Of a stretch of DNA of 64,000 bases, positions 47,818 to 56,035 are shown in pieces (the first letter of the stretch is position 1; the number at the start of each line of letters is the position of its first letter). This stretch comes from Alphaproteobacteria bacterium US3C007 (GTDB taxonomy: Bacteria > Pseudomonadota > Alphaproteobacteria > Rhodobacterales > Rhodobacteraceae), in the NCBI GenBank assembly GCA_034423775.1, contig CP139918.1:434001-498000 (forward strand). Direction: 5' to 3'. A program made the position numbers and the translations under genes. The notes under the pieces were generated by a model. That model saw nothing but the letters and a program-made list of their open reading frames with translations. It was not told the DNA's origin and searched no databases.

Positions 47818-48219
47818 ATGATATCATTTATAAAACGCATCGGTAATCTTCAAAATCTTGCCCTTTTTACTACGCTGTGCATCGCTGTTGTGATCGCGGC
47901 CACGACCCTAACACCCGGAGCGGGCAAACTTGCCCCTCAGGGTGCCGATAAGCTACTTCACACCGTAGGCTTTGCCTTGCTGGTAATGCCTATGCTGATG
48001 GTGCGGCTGAAAACCGGCCTCGTGATCGCACCCCTCGCGCTGCTTTTTGGCGGCGCTATCGAACTCATCCAACCCTATGTAAACCGGTTTGGCGATTTCT
48101 CTGATTTTTGGGCGGATTTTGTGGGTGTTCTAATAGGTGTGACTTTGGCGATACTTCTAAACCCGTTCATCAAACAATATGCGGCGCGTAACAAAAGTGC
48201 GCCAGAGTCAAAGAAATAA
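47818..48219 (+). CDS. VanZ-like membrane protein
   Basis: A 133-residue protein with about four hydrophobic helices and the VanZ-family pattern APQGADKLLHTVGFALLVMP, followed by GGAIELIQPYVNRFGDFSDF with the conserved glutamate and DxxD-like segment. The role is unknown; VanZ proteins are linked to teicoplanin resistance in enterococci, but the family is broad. It is the last host gene before the mobile element, 63 bases before the att repeat. Confidence 0.8.
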   Translation: MISFIKRIGNLQNLALFTTLCIAVVIAATTLTPGAGKLAPQGADKLLHTVGFALLVMPMLMVRLKTGLVIAPLALLFGGAIELIQPYVNRFGDFSDFWADFVGVLIGVTLAILLNPFIKQYAARNKSAPESKK

Positions 48220-48282
48220 CTCTAAGAAGCCTCTTCATATTTAACCTATGACGTTAAAATAGCATAAAACGTTTATCTTATA

Positions 48283-48333
48283 AAAAATGGTGACCCCGGC
48301 AGGATTCGAACCTGCAACCTGCCCCTTAGGAGG
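48283..48333. repeat. Left attachment repeat, partial copy of tRNA-Arg 3' part
   Basis: 51 bp identical to 57408-57458. It holds the CCA end, acceptor strand, T arm and anticodon-loop region of tRNA-Arg on the minus strand. The match breaks after TTAGGAGG, so the D arm and 5' half are missing and this is not a working tRNA. It is the original 3' end of the host gene displaced by integration. Confidence 0.95.
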
Positions 48334-48561
48334 AAAATACTCACAAATTTTATTGTTTAATTACAATAATATATAACCACTATAGATTTATGAATATATA
48401 ATGAATATGTATGACACCATGATTTTTACAAAAAGTGCCTTTGAAATGCTTGGCTTTTCATTCCAGATGATATTCGATTCTTGAAATATCTTGCCTTGAC
48501 AATGTTTATGCAGCATTTTTATTTTTTATAATTCAATAACGTTTTGCACACCGGAAAATTC

Positions 48562-49803
48562 ATGAGAAACATTCTATTCATAGCTATTCTGCTTTTCGTC
48601 AATGCCTGCAAAGTCACTGATGATTTAGATCAAATATCTAGCTCTAAAATTAATGCAGTAGTTTTGCAAAATCAGTTTGTTCCGCCAGTTGAGAATATCT
48701 TTAAAAGTAAACGTATTCAAAGAATCCTGGACCAACGAAAAACGATTAATCCGTTCCTAGCATGGGATAATAAATATGGTTTAACTACTGGCACAACCAA
48801 ATATGGCGATAACTTTGAGTATTATGGGATGCATTGGTCTGCTGGCAATGGTGACAGATTTAGAGTCAATAATAGGTTGGAGTTAAAGACACCTAATTGG
48901 AACTACTTTTACCCAGGGAAGGAATGGAACTACTGGTCTAATCAAGAAGACCAAATGAGATTTGTAACTGACCAAAACTGGGACCATGCGGATGAGTACG
49001 GCGCTACAAAGGTAATGAACATAGCCCACAAAGATTTTCCAAATTCTTTTGCTAGCGAGGTTCGAAATGAAACTAAAAACGGTTTTCATGGTGTAATGCT
49101 TGACTGGTGGCATAACGGGCACCCAACAAAATGGAAAGGTCGGGAGTTAGACGGCGCTTTGATTAACATAGCATCTGCTATTCGCAGAGAAATGGGTGAT
49201 GGATTTTTAATCATGGGCAACGTCAATTACGAGATGAACGAACCCGTTATCAAAGAGTTGAATGGCGTTTACCTTGAGTTGTATAAGGATTCTAAAGATT
49301 CTTACACCAGACATGATATTTTGAGGATCCAAGATATTATTGATTTTTACAATCAAAAACTCAAAAGCCCAAAAATTATAGCGCTTGACGCATGGCGCTT
49401 AACAAATGCCTCTATCCCTACAAATCTCCGTGACCCAAACATTTTGACACAAGTTAATTCAGATCGAAACAGCCTCCAAAATAGGAGGCTTGCTCGTCTT
49501 TTCAGCGCAATGTCCGCAGTATCCGCAGATACTGGCTATATATTATACGGAGATAACAACGCTGATTTTGAATTTGGAGACCATGATCATTTTTATTATG
49601 ACATATACAGGCTAAACCTTGGTCAGCCAGTTTCTCAGTTTGTTGAACCTCTGAAAGGCTTGAGAGTCAAAAAGTTTAAGAGAGGATACATTGCCTACAA
49701 CCTCAATAAGACCCCTGTGAATCTCCAGATATCTGATTTTGAGGTTACAGTTGGCAGCATGGATGCTGTATATATTTCGCTAATTGGTGAGAGCCTGATC
49801 TAA
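48562..49803 (+). CDS. Lipoprotein with glycoside-hydrolase-like domain (GHL15-like)
   Basis: A 413-residue exported lipoprotein. The signal is MRNILFIAILLFVNACK, with the lipobox ending at Cys16. The mature part shows features of TIM-barrel hypothetical glycosidases of the GHL15 type: HGVMLDWWHNGHP (a strand-end acidic residue), DGFLIMGNVNYEMNEPV, GVYLELYKDS, and GYILYGDNNADFEFGDHDHF near the C-terminus. Catalytic residues cannot be fixed. Base composition is much richer in A and T than the host genes, a sign of transfer. The longer frame starts with TTG at 48544; the ATG at 48562 begins the signal peptide. Cargo of the element; probable polysaccharide-related function is an inference. Confidence 0.6.
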   Translation: MRNILFIAILLFVNACKVTDDLDQISSSKINAVVLQNQFVPPVENIFKSKRIQRILDQRKTINPFLAWDNKYGLTTGTTKYGDNFEYYGMHWSAGNGDRFRVNNRLELKTPNWNYFYPGKEWNYWSNQEDQMRFVTDQNWDHADEYGATKVMNIAHKDFPNSFASEVRNETKNGFHGVMLDWWHNGHPTKWKGRELDGALINIASAIRREMGDGFLIMGNVNYEMNEPVIKELNGVYLELYKDSKDSYTRHDILRIQDIIDFYNQKLKSPKIIALDAWRLTNASIPTNLRDPNILTQVNSDRNSLQNRRLARLFSAMSAVSADTGYILYGDNNADFEFGDHDHFYYDIYRLNLGQPVSQFVEPLKGLRVKKFKRGYIAYNLNKTPVNLQISDFEVTVGSMDAVYISLIGESLI

Positions 49804-49997
49804 GCAAAAATACTATCAGTTATTTGTGTAGGTACTTCCACGCCAACCTCTGTACATCTCAAAGCAAACGACCTACCGTGCTAATCTTTTTGACAGCATT
49901 TGTGATGGTGGTTCGGTAAACTTACAGAAGCGTGTGCTATGTCCAAAAATAGTAAAAGTCTGGTATGGGTAATTAACGGAAACATTTACTACGCACC

Positions 49998-52691
49998 ATG
50001 CCCTTACCGAAGTCGCAATTTGATCCAATCCACACAGGACGAGCTGACCCCACCCGTTACCTGATCATTGGTTTTGACACTGAATACCAGCGCTACACTG
50101 ACGATGGCACTCGCACACTAAACAATGAAGTGCTCAGCTATCAATATTGCTGCACGGTGATAGAGCGTGACGGTGATGACACCTCTGTCCCAGTTTGGTC
50201 AGGACTAACGAAACCCAGAGGTCCTAAGGTTGAGGACCGCCTATTACTGGAAGAGTTCCTAATTGCTGCTCTCACAGACGGTTGCAACCAGCATCCTAAT
50301 CTCAAACTGCCAAGCACTATTTACTTGGTCGCCCACTTCACGAGGGCAGATGTACCGGGATTTGCGGATTTCAAAGACGAAGCGACCAGATCAGCCCTAC
50401 AGCTCGACAACATCCGCAACCTATTCATGAACGTAGCCAACGATATCAAGCTTGAGCTTGTAGACCCCAAAGGCGGTGACAACATCCAGCTAAGCGTTAA
50501 GATAAGAGACACGATGACCCTCGCCCCTGCTGGCGCAAAGAGCCTTGCAGCGATTGGCGACATCCTTGGTTTCGAGAAAATCGAGCTTGGCTCAACACCG
50601 CAGGAAGAGCTGTCGATTAAGCAAAATATGAAGTCACTCATGGAGCGTGACTGGGTTACATTTGAAAAATACGCCATCCGAGACGCCAAGATCTGCACCC
50701 AATACACCCGCAAAATGATCCGACTCTATCAGGAGCGGACAGGTAAATTTCGTATGCCTGTCACACTGACCTCCATTGGCGTCGACCTAATCAAACAGTT
50801 CTGGAAAGACCAAGGCGTCGACCCACTTGAGATTGTCGGCAAGGAAGAGATTAAAAACAAATACTGGAGCAAGCGCTTTGGTCGATACCAGACCAAGAAA
50901 AAGGTTGTTTACCTCAAGAAAATCCACTGGTCGCTTGACTTCTTTACCGAATGTTATCATGGCGGACGCAACGAACAGTTTTGGTTTGGACCTGGCTTTG
51001 ATAGCGTATGGTATGACTATGACCTGTCTAGCGCCTACCCATCAGCCATGGCGCTGATTGGGCGTCCTGACTGGGACAAATGTCGCCCCATCCGTGATAC
51101 TGATGAACTGCTTAACTTTCAGTCAGCTGAACTAGTTTTTGCCAATGTGGACTTTGAATTTCCAGATGATGTTGTCTACCCAGTACTGCCCGTCAGGACT
51201 GAAAATGGTTTGATTTTCCCTCGCAAGGGTAACAGCACAACTCACATCAGCGAAATCCTATTAGCGCATCGTCTTGGCGCCAAGATCACATTGATTGAAG
51301 GTCGCTTTATACCATCTGGAAGACACGGGAAGTTTAAGGAAGGTATCGACCGTCCGATCCGTCCTTTTGATGGGTTTACCCGATACTGTATCGAGCAACG
51401 TAAGCAGTTTCCTAAAAAGACGTTGAATAACTTATTCTGGAAAGAACTGGTAAACTCAACATACGGAAAAACTGCCCAAGGGCTGCGGGAACGACGCATT
51501 TATGATCTGCGAGATCAGGACACAAAACCATTAGCTGAAAGCCCTATCACCAATCCTGTATACGCTGCTTTTATTACTGCATTTTGCCGTAGCGTGCTGG
51601 GTGAGATTATGAACTCCCTGCCTCGTGATGTTGCCATCTTCAACGTGACTACTGATGGGTTTCTCACAACGGCTACAGCTGAGCAAATGGCGCAGGCTTC
51701 AAAAAGAACACTTTGTAAGTTTTATCGATCATCCAGACGCCTGCTGACGGGCGTCCCATCTGGTAAGGAAGACGTGTACGAGATCAAACACATCATTCGA
51801 AAACCTTTGGGCTGGCGAACAAGGGCTCAAGCGACCCTAGTGCCCAGTGAGTTGTCCGACTGGCAAGGTACAGGAATGACCCCAAAACAAGACGAACAAT
51901 ACGTTCTTGCTAAGGGCGGTATCAAACTGCCTGATCCAGCGTCAAAGCCAGCCGAAAACAGTCAAATCGTCGACCTCTTCTTCAACCGTCAACCAACAGA
52001 CACCATGATGATGAAACTAGGTTTAGGCATTCGAGAAATGTATTCACTCGGCGCAGACTTTGTTGACCGAGAAATGGAGAAAGTCCTCTCCATGGAGTTC
52101 GATTGGAAAAGACGTCCAAACAATCCTGTCATGTCTGAGGGACGAGATTATCAGCATCTTCAATTTCAGACTGAACCTTGGGACACAATCGAGCAGTTCC
52201 AAAAGACACGCCAGCTCTGGGAACAATATAATATGTCTCAGCGACATTGTCTAAAAACTGTTGAGGATCTTGAAGCCTTTGCCAGCTATCACGAAAGCAG
52301 TCTTAGCAATGAAGGCGACGCCTCCAAATACCTTCGCAAGGATCAGGGCGACCTCAAACGGTTGCGTCAGGAACTTTTAATCGCATGGAAGCTACGCAAG
52401 GCAGGCACGCATGAGCTGAAGCCCCATGCTTTTGGCAGGACGAATATTTTTCCTACATATAAACTAAAAGCAAAGGAATTGGCTGCAATCTTAAACAATG
52501 ACCTCGGGATCCCATGCACCAAAACCGATGTTGATAATTCTGCCAAGAAGACAGTATTTGTGCCTCACCGAGTGCCAAATACACAAGACGTACGCACGAA
52601 ACTTATACGTCTTAAACGAGACCTTTTTCCACAACTTGAAATAACTGAACTCGTCACAGGAGACGCAGAGTTCCTGCTTATTGTAGAATAA
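49998..52691 (+). CDS. Family B DNA polymerase, piPolB type
   Basis: An 897-residue PolB. The 3'-5' exonuclease motifs are present: Exo I FDTEY (D27, E29), Exo II region AHFTRADVPGF (D118), Exo III YAIRD (Y225, D229). Between the domains lies the YxGG motif, YHGGRNE at 320. Palm motifs are A DLSSAYPS (D342), B KELVNSTYG (482-490) and C TTDG (D553), with a WRTRA segment at about 606-610 in the place of the KxY/KTRG motif. Proofreading and polymerase residues all appear intact. The element has no terminal protein or primase gene, which fits the primer-independent PolB of pipolins rather than a protein-primed one. It presumably replicates the excised element. Primer independence itself is not visible in sequence. 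Confidence 0.88.
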   Translation: MPLPKSQFDPIHTGRADPTRYLIIGFDTEYQRYTDDGTRTLNNEVLSYQYCCTVIERDGDDTSVPVWSGLTKPRGPKVEDRLLLEEFLIAALTDGCNQHPNLKLPSTIYLVAHFTRADVPGFADFKDEATRSALQLDNIRNLFMNVANDIKLELVDPKGGDNIQLSVKIRDTMTLAPAGAKSLAAIGDILGFEKIELGSTPQEELSIKQNMKSLMERDWVTFEKYAIRDAKICTQYTRKMIRLYQERTGKFRMPVTLTSIGVDLIKQFWKDQGVDPLEIVGKEEIKNKYWSKRFGRYQTKKKVVYLKKIHWSLDFFTECYHGGRNEQFWFGPGFDSVWYDYDLSSAYPSAMALIGRPDWDKCRPIRDTDELLNFQSAELVFANVDFEFPDDVVYPVLPVRTENGLIFPRKGNSTTHISEILLAHRLGAKITLIEGRFIPSGRHGKFKEGIDRPIRPFDGFTRYCIEQRKQFPKKTLNNLFWKELVNSTYGKTAQGLRERRIYDLRDQDTKPLAESPITNPVYAAFITAFCRSVLGEIMNSLPRDVAIFNVTTDGFLTTATAEQMAQASKRTLCKFYRSSRRLLTGVPSGKEDVYEIKHIIRKPLGWRTRAQATLVPSELSDWQGTGMTPKQDEQYVLAKGGIKLPDPASKPAENSQIVDLFFNRQPTDTMMMKLGLGIREMYSLGADFVDREMEKVLSMEFDWKRRPNNPVMSEGRDYQHLQFQTEPWDTIEQFQKTRQLWEQYNMSQRHCLKTVEDLEAFASYHESSLSNEGDASKYLRKDQGDLKRLRQELLIAWKLRKAGTHELKPHAFGRTNIFPTYKLKAKELAAILNNDLGIPCTKTDVDNSAKKTVFVPHRVPNTQDVRTKLIRLKRDLFPQLEITELVTGDAEFLLIVE

Positions 52692-52722
52692 ATAATCTAG
52701 ACGCTTTTCTACTTTGCAGCGG

Positions 52723-53322
52723 TTAAATCACATCCACAATCTTCTTCCTAGCCTCACTGTCACCTTCAATATACCTCTGTGTAACCGCCAAAGATGAGTG
52801 CCCTGCCAGCATTTGAACGTCACGCAGCGAGCCACCCACAGTGCTGATCTTACGAGCAGCATTGGTGATGAATGTGCGGCGCCCACTATGGGACGAGCAA
52901 CCAAGTAAACCTACTTCGTTGTACCACCTCTTAAACATGTTCACGACAACCTGAGGCGATGTCTGCGCTGATCGCTCGGTCGTAATCACATATGATTTTT
53001 CCAAGTCAAAGTTATGACCTTGCTTGACAACCTCTAACAGTTTTACCAGATTTATACGCAGCTGCTTATTCAAAGGTATCACTCGACCAGAGCGACCTTT
53101 CGATGCGTTATCCGTCAAATGTATTGCGTTACTGATCTCACCTTCAGGCGTCAGAAGCATAGACCAGCGAAGATTGGCGACTTCTTTTGCTCGCAGCCCT
53201 GCCCGTACAGACAAAAGAAATACGGTTTGATCCCGAAGTCCATGACGCCTTGTAAGGAGAAAAGCCGTCAGAGAATCTACCTGACCCTTAGTAAGAATTT
53301 TTGCTTGTTTGGCTAAACCCAT
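52723..53322 (-). CDS. Short tyrosine recombinase (catalytic domain only)
   Basis: A 199-residue XerC/D-like recombinase. The catalytic domain is complete: first arginine in VRAGLRAKEVANLRW, a lysine on the beta-hairpin (ASKGRSGRVIPL), the HxxR box SSHSGRRTFITN, AGHSSLAVTQRY with the second histidine, and the nucleophilic tyrosine in QRYIEG. The N-terminal core-binding (SAM-like) domain is absent, leaving only about 20 residues before the catalytic fold. It ends 31 bases from the polymerase gene in convergent orientation. Two inverted repeats lie just upstream of its start. It may be a resolvase or excision helper alongside the larger integrase. Confidence 0.88.
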   Translation of the reverse strand: MGLAKQAKILTKGQVDSLTAFLLTRRHGLRDQTVFLLSVRAGLRAKEVANLRWSMLLTPEGEISNAIHLTDNASKGRSGRVIPLNKQLRINLVKLLEVVKQGHNFDLEKSYVITTERSAQTSPQVVVNMFKRWYNEVGLLGCSSHSGRRTFITNAARKISTVGGSLRDVQMLAGHSSLAVTQRYIEGDSEARKKIVDVI

Positions 53323-53342
53323 TTGGCACCTCTGATGTTGTT

Positions 53343-53377
53343 ATGTATCTGATTTATATTAATAAAATCAGTTACAT
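53343..53377. repeat. Inverted repeat 1 upstream of the short recombinase gene
   Basis: ATGTATCTGATTT (53343-53355) and AAATCAGTTACAT (53365-53377) are 13-base arms with one mismatch around a nine-base AT spacer. It lies 21 bases upstream of the recombinase start. Both arms contain CTGATT/AATCAG, shared with inverted repeat 2. Confidence 0.8.
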
Positions 53378-53427
53378 ACGGACACAGAAAAGTGCGCAGG
53401 AAATATTGTTATTCGGCAAGGGCTTAG

Positions 53428-53468
53428 GCGAACTGATTATATGTTTACCATTGTATAATCAGTTTCGC
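53428..53468. repeat. Inverted repeat 2 upstream of the short recombinase gene
   Basis: AACTGATTATA (53431-53441) and TATAATCAGTT (53454-53464) are perfect 11-base arms separated by 12 bases. GCG/CGC extends them at 53428 and 53466-53468 with one extra T. Size and position would suit recombinase binding, a regulator operator, or a replication start; nothing decides between these. Confidence 0.8.
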
Positions 53469-53523
53469 TGAAGACCCCATGATCAATAAGCGTCTTGAAA
53501 TGTAACACTTTAAATTTACGGTC

Positions 53524-53817
53524 CTATAGCAACGCAACAGATGTAACTTGAGCAGAGACAGATCCAATCTGTTGTCTTTGGGCAACCAGCCCATCCAATA
53601 AGTCAATCAAAGCAAAAACCAACGCATCGACCTTCTGGTCGGTGCTTTTCGCATTTGAAACTATCCTCAATGCCTGCTTGGCTTTTTGATAGCTTCTTAC
53701 AGCTTTGATGCCATGCTTACGTCCTTGCAGAGCATAAGCCGCAACAGCACCTTTTTTGACGATAGCTTCTTCTAGATGCTGTTGCTCGATCATGAATGCC
53801 TTAAAGCTTTTCATGGC
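53524..53817 (-). CDS. Small element protein of unknown function, third gene of operon
   Basis: A 97-residue, helix-rich, basic protein beginning MKSFKAFMIEQQHLEEAIV. I recognise no family. The ATG at 53817 overlaps the upstream gene's stop as ATGA, so I prefer it to a start at 53862 that would run deep into that gene. The sequence contains GRKHGIKAVRSYQKAKQAL, which could bind nucleic acid. It is coupled to two other tiny genes, so a shared control function is likely. Confidence 0.55.
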   Translation of the reverse strand, partial: AMKSFKAFMIEQQHLEEAIVKKGAVAAYALQGRKHGIKAVRSYQKAKQALRIVSNAKSTDQKVDALVFALIDLLDGLVAQRQQIGSVSAQVTSVALL

Positions 53818-53999
53818 ATCCTCAGGATAATGATCGAAACTTGTCCGGACTTTGCTGTCCAAGCCTTAGCTGTTTTAGAAACTTCATCAGCAATCGATGG
53901 ATCATAAGGCTCGATAACTTCAATTTGGCTAATCCTAGCTTTGTTCAAGCTCCTAATAAGTTCATGCTTAGTCTTTGGCTTTGATTGGCTAGATATCAT
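53811..53999 (-). CDS. Small element protein of unknown function, second gene of operon
   Basis: A 62-residue charged protein starting MISSQSKPKTKHELIRSLNK. ATGGAGGCAGCG just before 53999 supplies a good ribosome-binding site, favouring this over a start at 54011. It overlaps the upstream gene by 11 bases and the downstream gene by seven. No family is recognised. Confidence 0.5.
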   Translation of the reverse strand: MISSQSKPKTKHELIRSLNKARISQIEVIEPYDPSIADEVSKTAKAWTAKSGQVSIIILRMP

Positions 54000-54189
54000 C
54001 GCTGCCTCCATTGCCGTAAAACCACCCTACAGGCTCATAAAGGTCTTCTCGTGAGTTCTTAACGAAGTCTCGTATCATCCGATTCATTTCAGCCGTCATA
54101 TTGGTCCTTAGCTGATGACAAGTTTCTTCAAACTGCATCTTGAGCCCTGATGAGATCCTAAAATTCATAAGGAATATTTCTTGGTTCAT
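53989..54189 (-). CDS. Ribbon-helix-helix (Arc/CopG-like) protein
   Basis: A 66-residue protein with a ribbon-helix-helix layout: a beta strand MNFRISSGLKMQFE, helix A EETCHQLRTNMTAEM, and helix B NRMIRDFVKNS. RHH proteins are dimeric DNA binders, often repressors or copy-number/partition regulators on plasmids and mobile elements. TTAAGGAGATCAAG gives a strong ribosome-binding site. As first gene of the three-gene operon, behind a long structured leader, it is the best candidate for the element's own regulator. Confidence 0.72.
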   Translation of the reverse strand: MNQEIFLMNFRISSGLKMQFEETCHQLRTNMTAEMNRMIRDFVKNSREDLYEPVGWFYGNGGSDDI

Positions 54190-54749
54190 CTTGATCTCCT
54201 TAATTAATAAATCATGTAAATATTAAGGTTATTTATATTATTGGCTTTATCTGTCCCTTCGGGACGAATGATCCAAGGATCATTCAGACTAGATTTTTTA
54301 TTATCAAATATTGTGGATTTGTTTTGGACACACTTCACCTTCCGACAGGTGAGGTATGTCCAAGGGCTTGTGTCTTCGCCTATGACCACATTCCGTTAGA
54401 GCAACCCATCATTCTCTGGGTAAGGGCGGTTAGCCGGTCTCCTTTTACGCCCCGCTTCAATCCAGCGGCATAACCGATCAGCCAACGGAACAACTGAGAT
54501 CGATCATCGAAGGTTGCAGTGTGGCAGAGCCTTCATCGTGACGGTAATTTTTAATCAGCCAATCCGACTTTGCTGCATCATAATAATTAAATGGGTCCTA
54601 ACTGAGATTATCCGCCCCCGGTTCCAATCAAGTCACTCGGTTGCTCAACAGGTTTGATATCCTCAAAATATGTAATGCCGTAGGAAGACATATTTATTTA
54701 TATGAGAAAATCAGATGATTTCTCAATTGTAAAAATAAGTTACTTTCTA
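54190..54749. other. Long intergenic region of the element with dense secondary structure
   Basis: 560 bases between the ribbon-helix-helix gene and the PL9-like gene, with no supported protein. It holds a run of inverted repeats between 54252 and 54490, described as a candidate RNA. The remainder (54491-54749) has no clear structure. On the minus strand the structured part would be the leader of the small-gene operon. Confidence 0.5.
54252..54490 (-). ncRNA. Candidate structured RNA or leader of the small-gene operon
   Basis: In minus-strand order: a multibranch unit closed by a perfect 7-bp stem (54484-54490 with 54391-54397) enclosing hairpins ACCCA/TGGGT and CGGTTA/TAACCG with an inner CCGC/GCGG; then a hairpin at 54326-54361 with an 8-bp outer stem and a 6-bp inner stem. 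One outer pair is G-U on the minus strand and A-C on the plus strand, pointing to minus-strand RNA. A 20-bp palindrome GAATGATCC-AA-GGATCATTC (54266-54285) and GTCCC/GGGAC (54253-54265) follow. No known RNA family is recognised. Confidence 0.4.
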
Positions 54750-55910
54750 TTAGCGACGAGGAAACATTCTACACTTCAAAACGAATGGATCTTTGTCGGT
54801 AGAAAAGTATCGGGCAAATCCTGAATAATCGCTAACACCATTTCCAGAAGAACTCAGCTTACTGGCTAAGATTTTCATAGTGGTTTTATTCCGATCAAAT
54901 CCTCTAGCGTAGTTGTAACACGAAGCCGATCCATAAATTAACCTAGCACCTTTATCTCGCTTAGGACGCTGATATTTGTCACTGGAGCCCATCTTAAAAC
55001 CATTGCCATCTCCGTTGGGCGTTAATGGGTTCTTTCCATTGAGATTAGCGGATGAATAAAAAATCCTAATGATAACTTGCTCTGCAGAAATATCCGTTCC
55101 ATCGCCGCTTTTCCAAAAATCAAATCCATCATCGGAATTGTGATGCCCGTGTGCGTCAATCAATGTAATCCCATTAGCGCCATACTTGATTTCAAAGCCA
55201 TCGGCATTACCGCCTTTGTCAGTATTGCTACTACTCCCTGTCGCATTGTAGCCATTGAAAGCTTCTACTGAAACAAAGCAATTGTTTTTGGAAGAGCTCC
55301 CTAATACGCTAAAACCATGTCCCCTGGTGTTAACAACAGAATTAACTCCTGTATTCTCGACAATAACATTTTTGATGGTGACGTCATTTTTGATTTTAAT
55401 ACCGACCCGCCCCGCATTTTTTAGCCTGATATTTTTCAAATTCGCATTTCTTGCGGTAATTGCTTCGTTTAAATTTTTTGTATCTAAAATTGTATTATCA
55501 GCCCCGATCAGCGTCTGACCATTCAGCATAATTGGACGCTTTAATTCATAGTTACCATTAGATAAGAACACTACTTTGTGTCGGCTTAAAGCCGCATTTA
55601 TTGCGTTTGGATTCTTAAAAAATTCGTTTGCTGTTATCAGTTTTCCGTCTTTTACAGCATCTAATTTGGCAATCCTGGATCTACAATTTTGTGGATCACC
55701 AATTTTTTCAATCACATCCCACTGTGCATCTTGAACACCTCGAATATATTCACTGCCTTGAAATACCGGTTGGTTAAACGCCAAAACTGAACCTTCGACC
55801 CGTCTGTTAGATACCGATGTTTGCTCTTGAATTTCAGTCTGCGGATTACACGCAGTGAGTAAAATACTGAGCGCAGCTACAAATGATGACCTGTATAAAT
55901 TGTTTGGCAT
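54750..55910 (-). CDS. Lipoprotein with PL9-like parallel beta-helix
   Basis: A 386-residue exported protein. The signal peptide SSFVAALSILLTAC ends in a lipobox cysteine at residue 21. The mature part is a right-handed beta-helix with stacked short strands (LKNIRLKNAGRVGIKIKNDV). It has segments characteristic of pectate-lyase family 9: GNADGFEIKYGA, GHHNSDDGFDFWKSGD, and NGDGNGFKMGSS. These resemble the calcium- and lysine-containing active-site loops of PL9. Polysaccharide lyase activity is plausible, but the substrate is unknown. The gene is AT-rich compared with host genes. It is cargo of the element, next to the integrase. Confidence 0.68.
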   Translation of the reverse strand: MPNNLYRSSFVAALSILLTACNPQTEIQEQTSVSNRRVEGSVLAFNQPVFQGSEYIRGVQDAQWDVIEKIGDPQNCRSRIAKLDAVKDGKLITANEFFKNPNAINAALSRHKVVFLSNGNYELKRPIMLNGQTLIGADNTILDTKNLNEAITARNANLKNIRLKNAGRVGIKIKNDVTIKNVIVENTGVNSVVNTRGHGFSVLGSSSKNNCFVSVEAFNGYNATGSSSNTDKGGNADGFEIKYGANGITLIDAHGHHNSDDGFDFWKSGDGTDISAEQVIIRIFYSSANLNGKNPLTPNGDGNGFKMGSSDKYQRPKRDKGARLIYGSASCYNYARGFDRNKTTMKILASKLSSSGNGVSDYSGFARYFSTDKDPFVLKCRMFPRR

Positions 55911-56035
55911 AAGCTCTGGCTTTCAAAATGATACCATCGAAGTAACGGAATCATGCCAAATGTAAAGTGATAACACCTCACGTAACTCGAAATAGACCAA
56001 AACCGATTCCGGCTGCTTTGCACATTTGTCCCAAA

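Noticed and set aside
48283..48333. Second tRNA-Arg gene
   Set aside because: Only the 3' part is present; the D arm and 5' acceptor strand are missing, so it is an attachment-site remnant.
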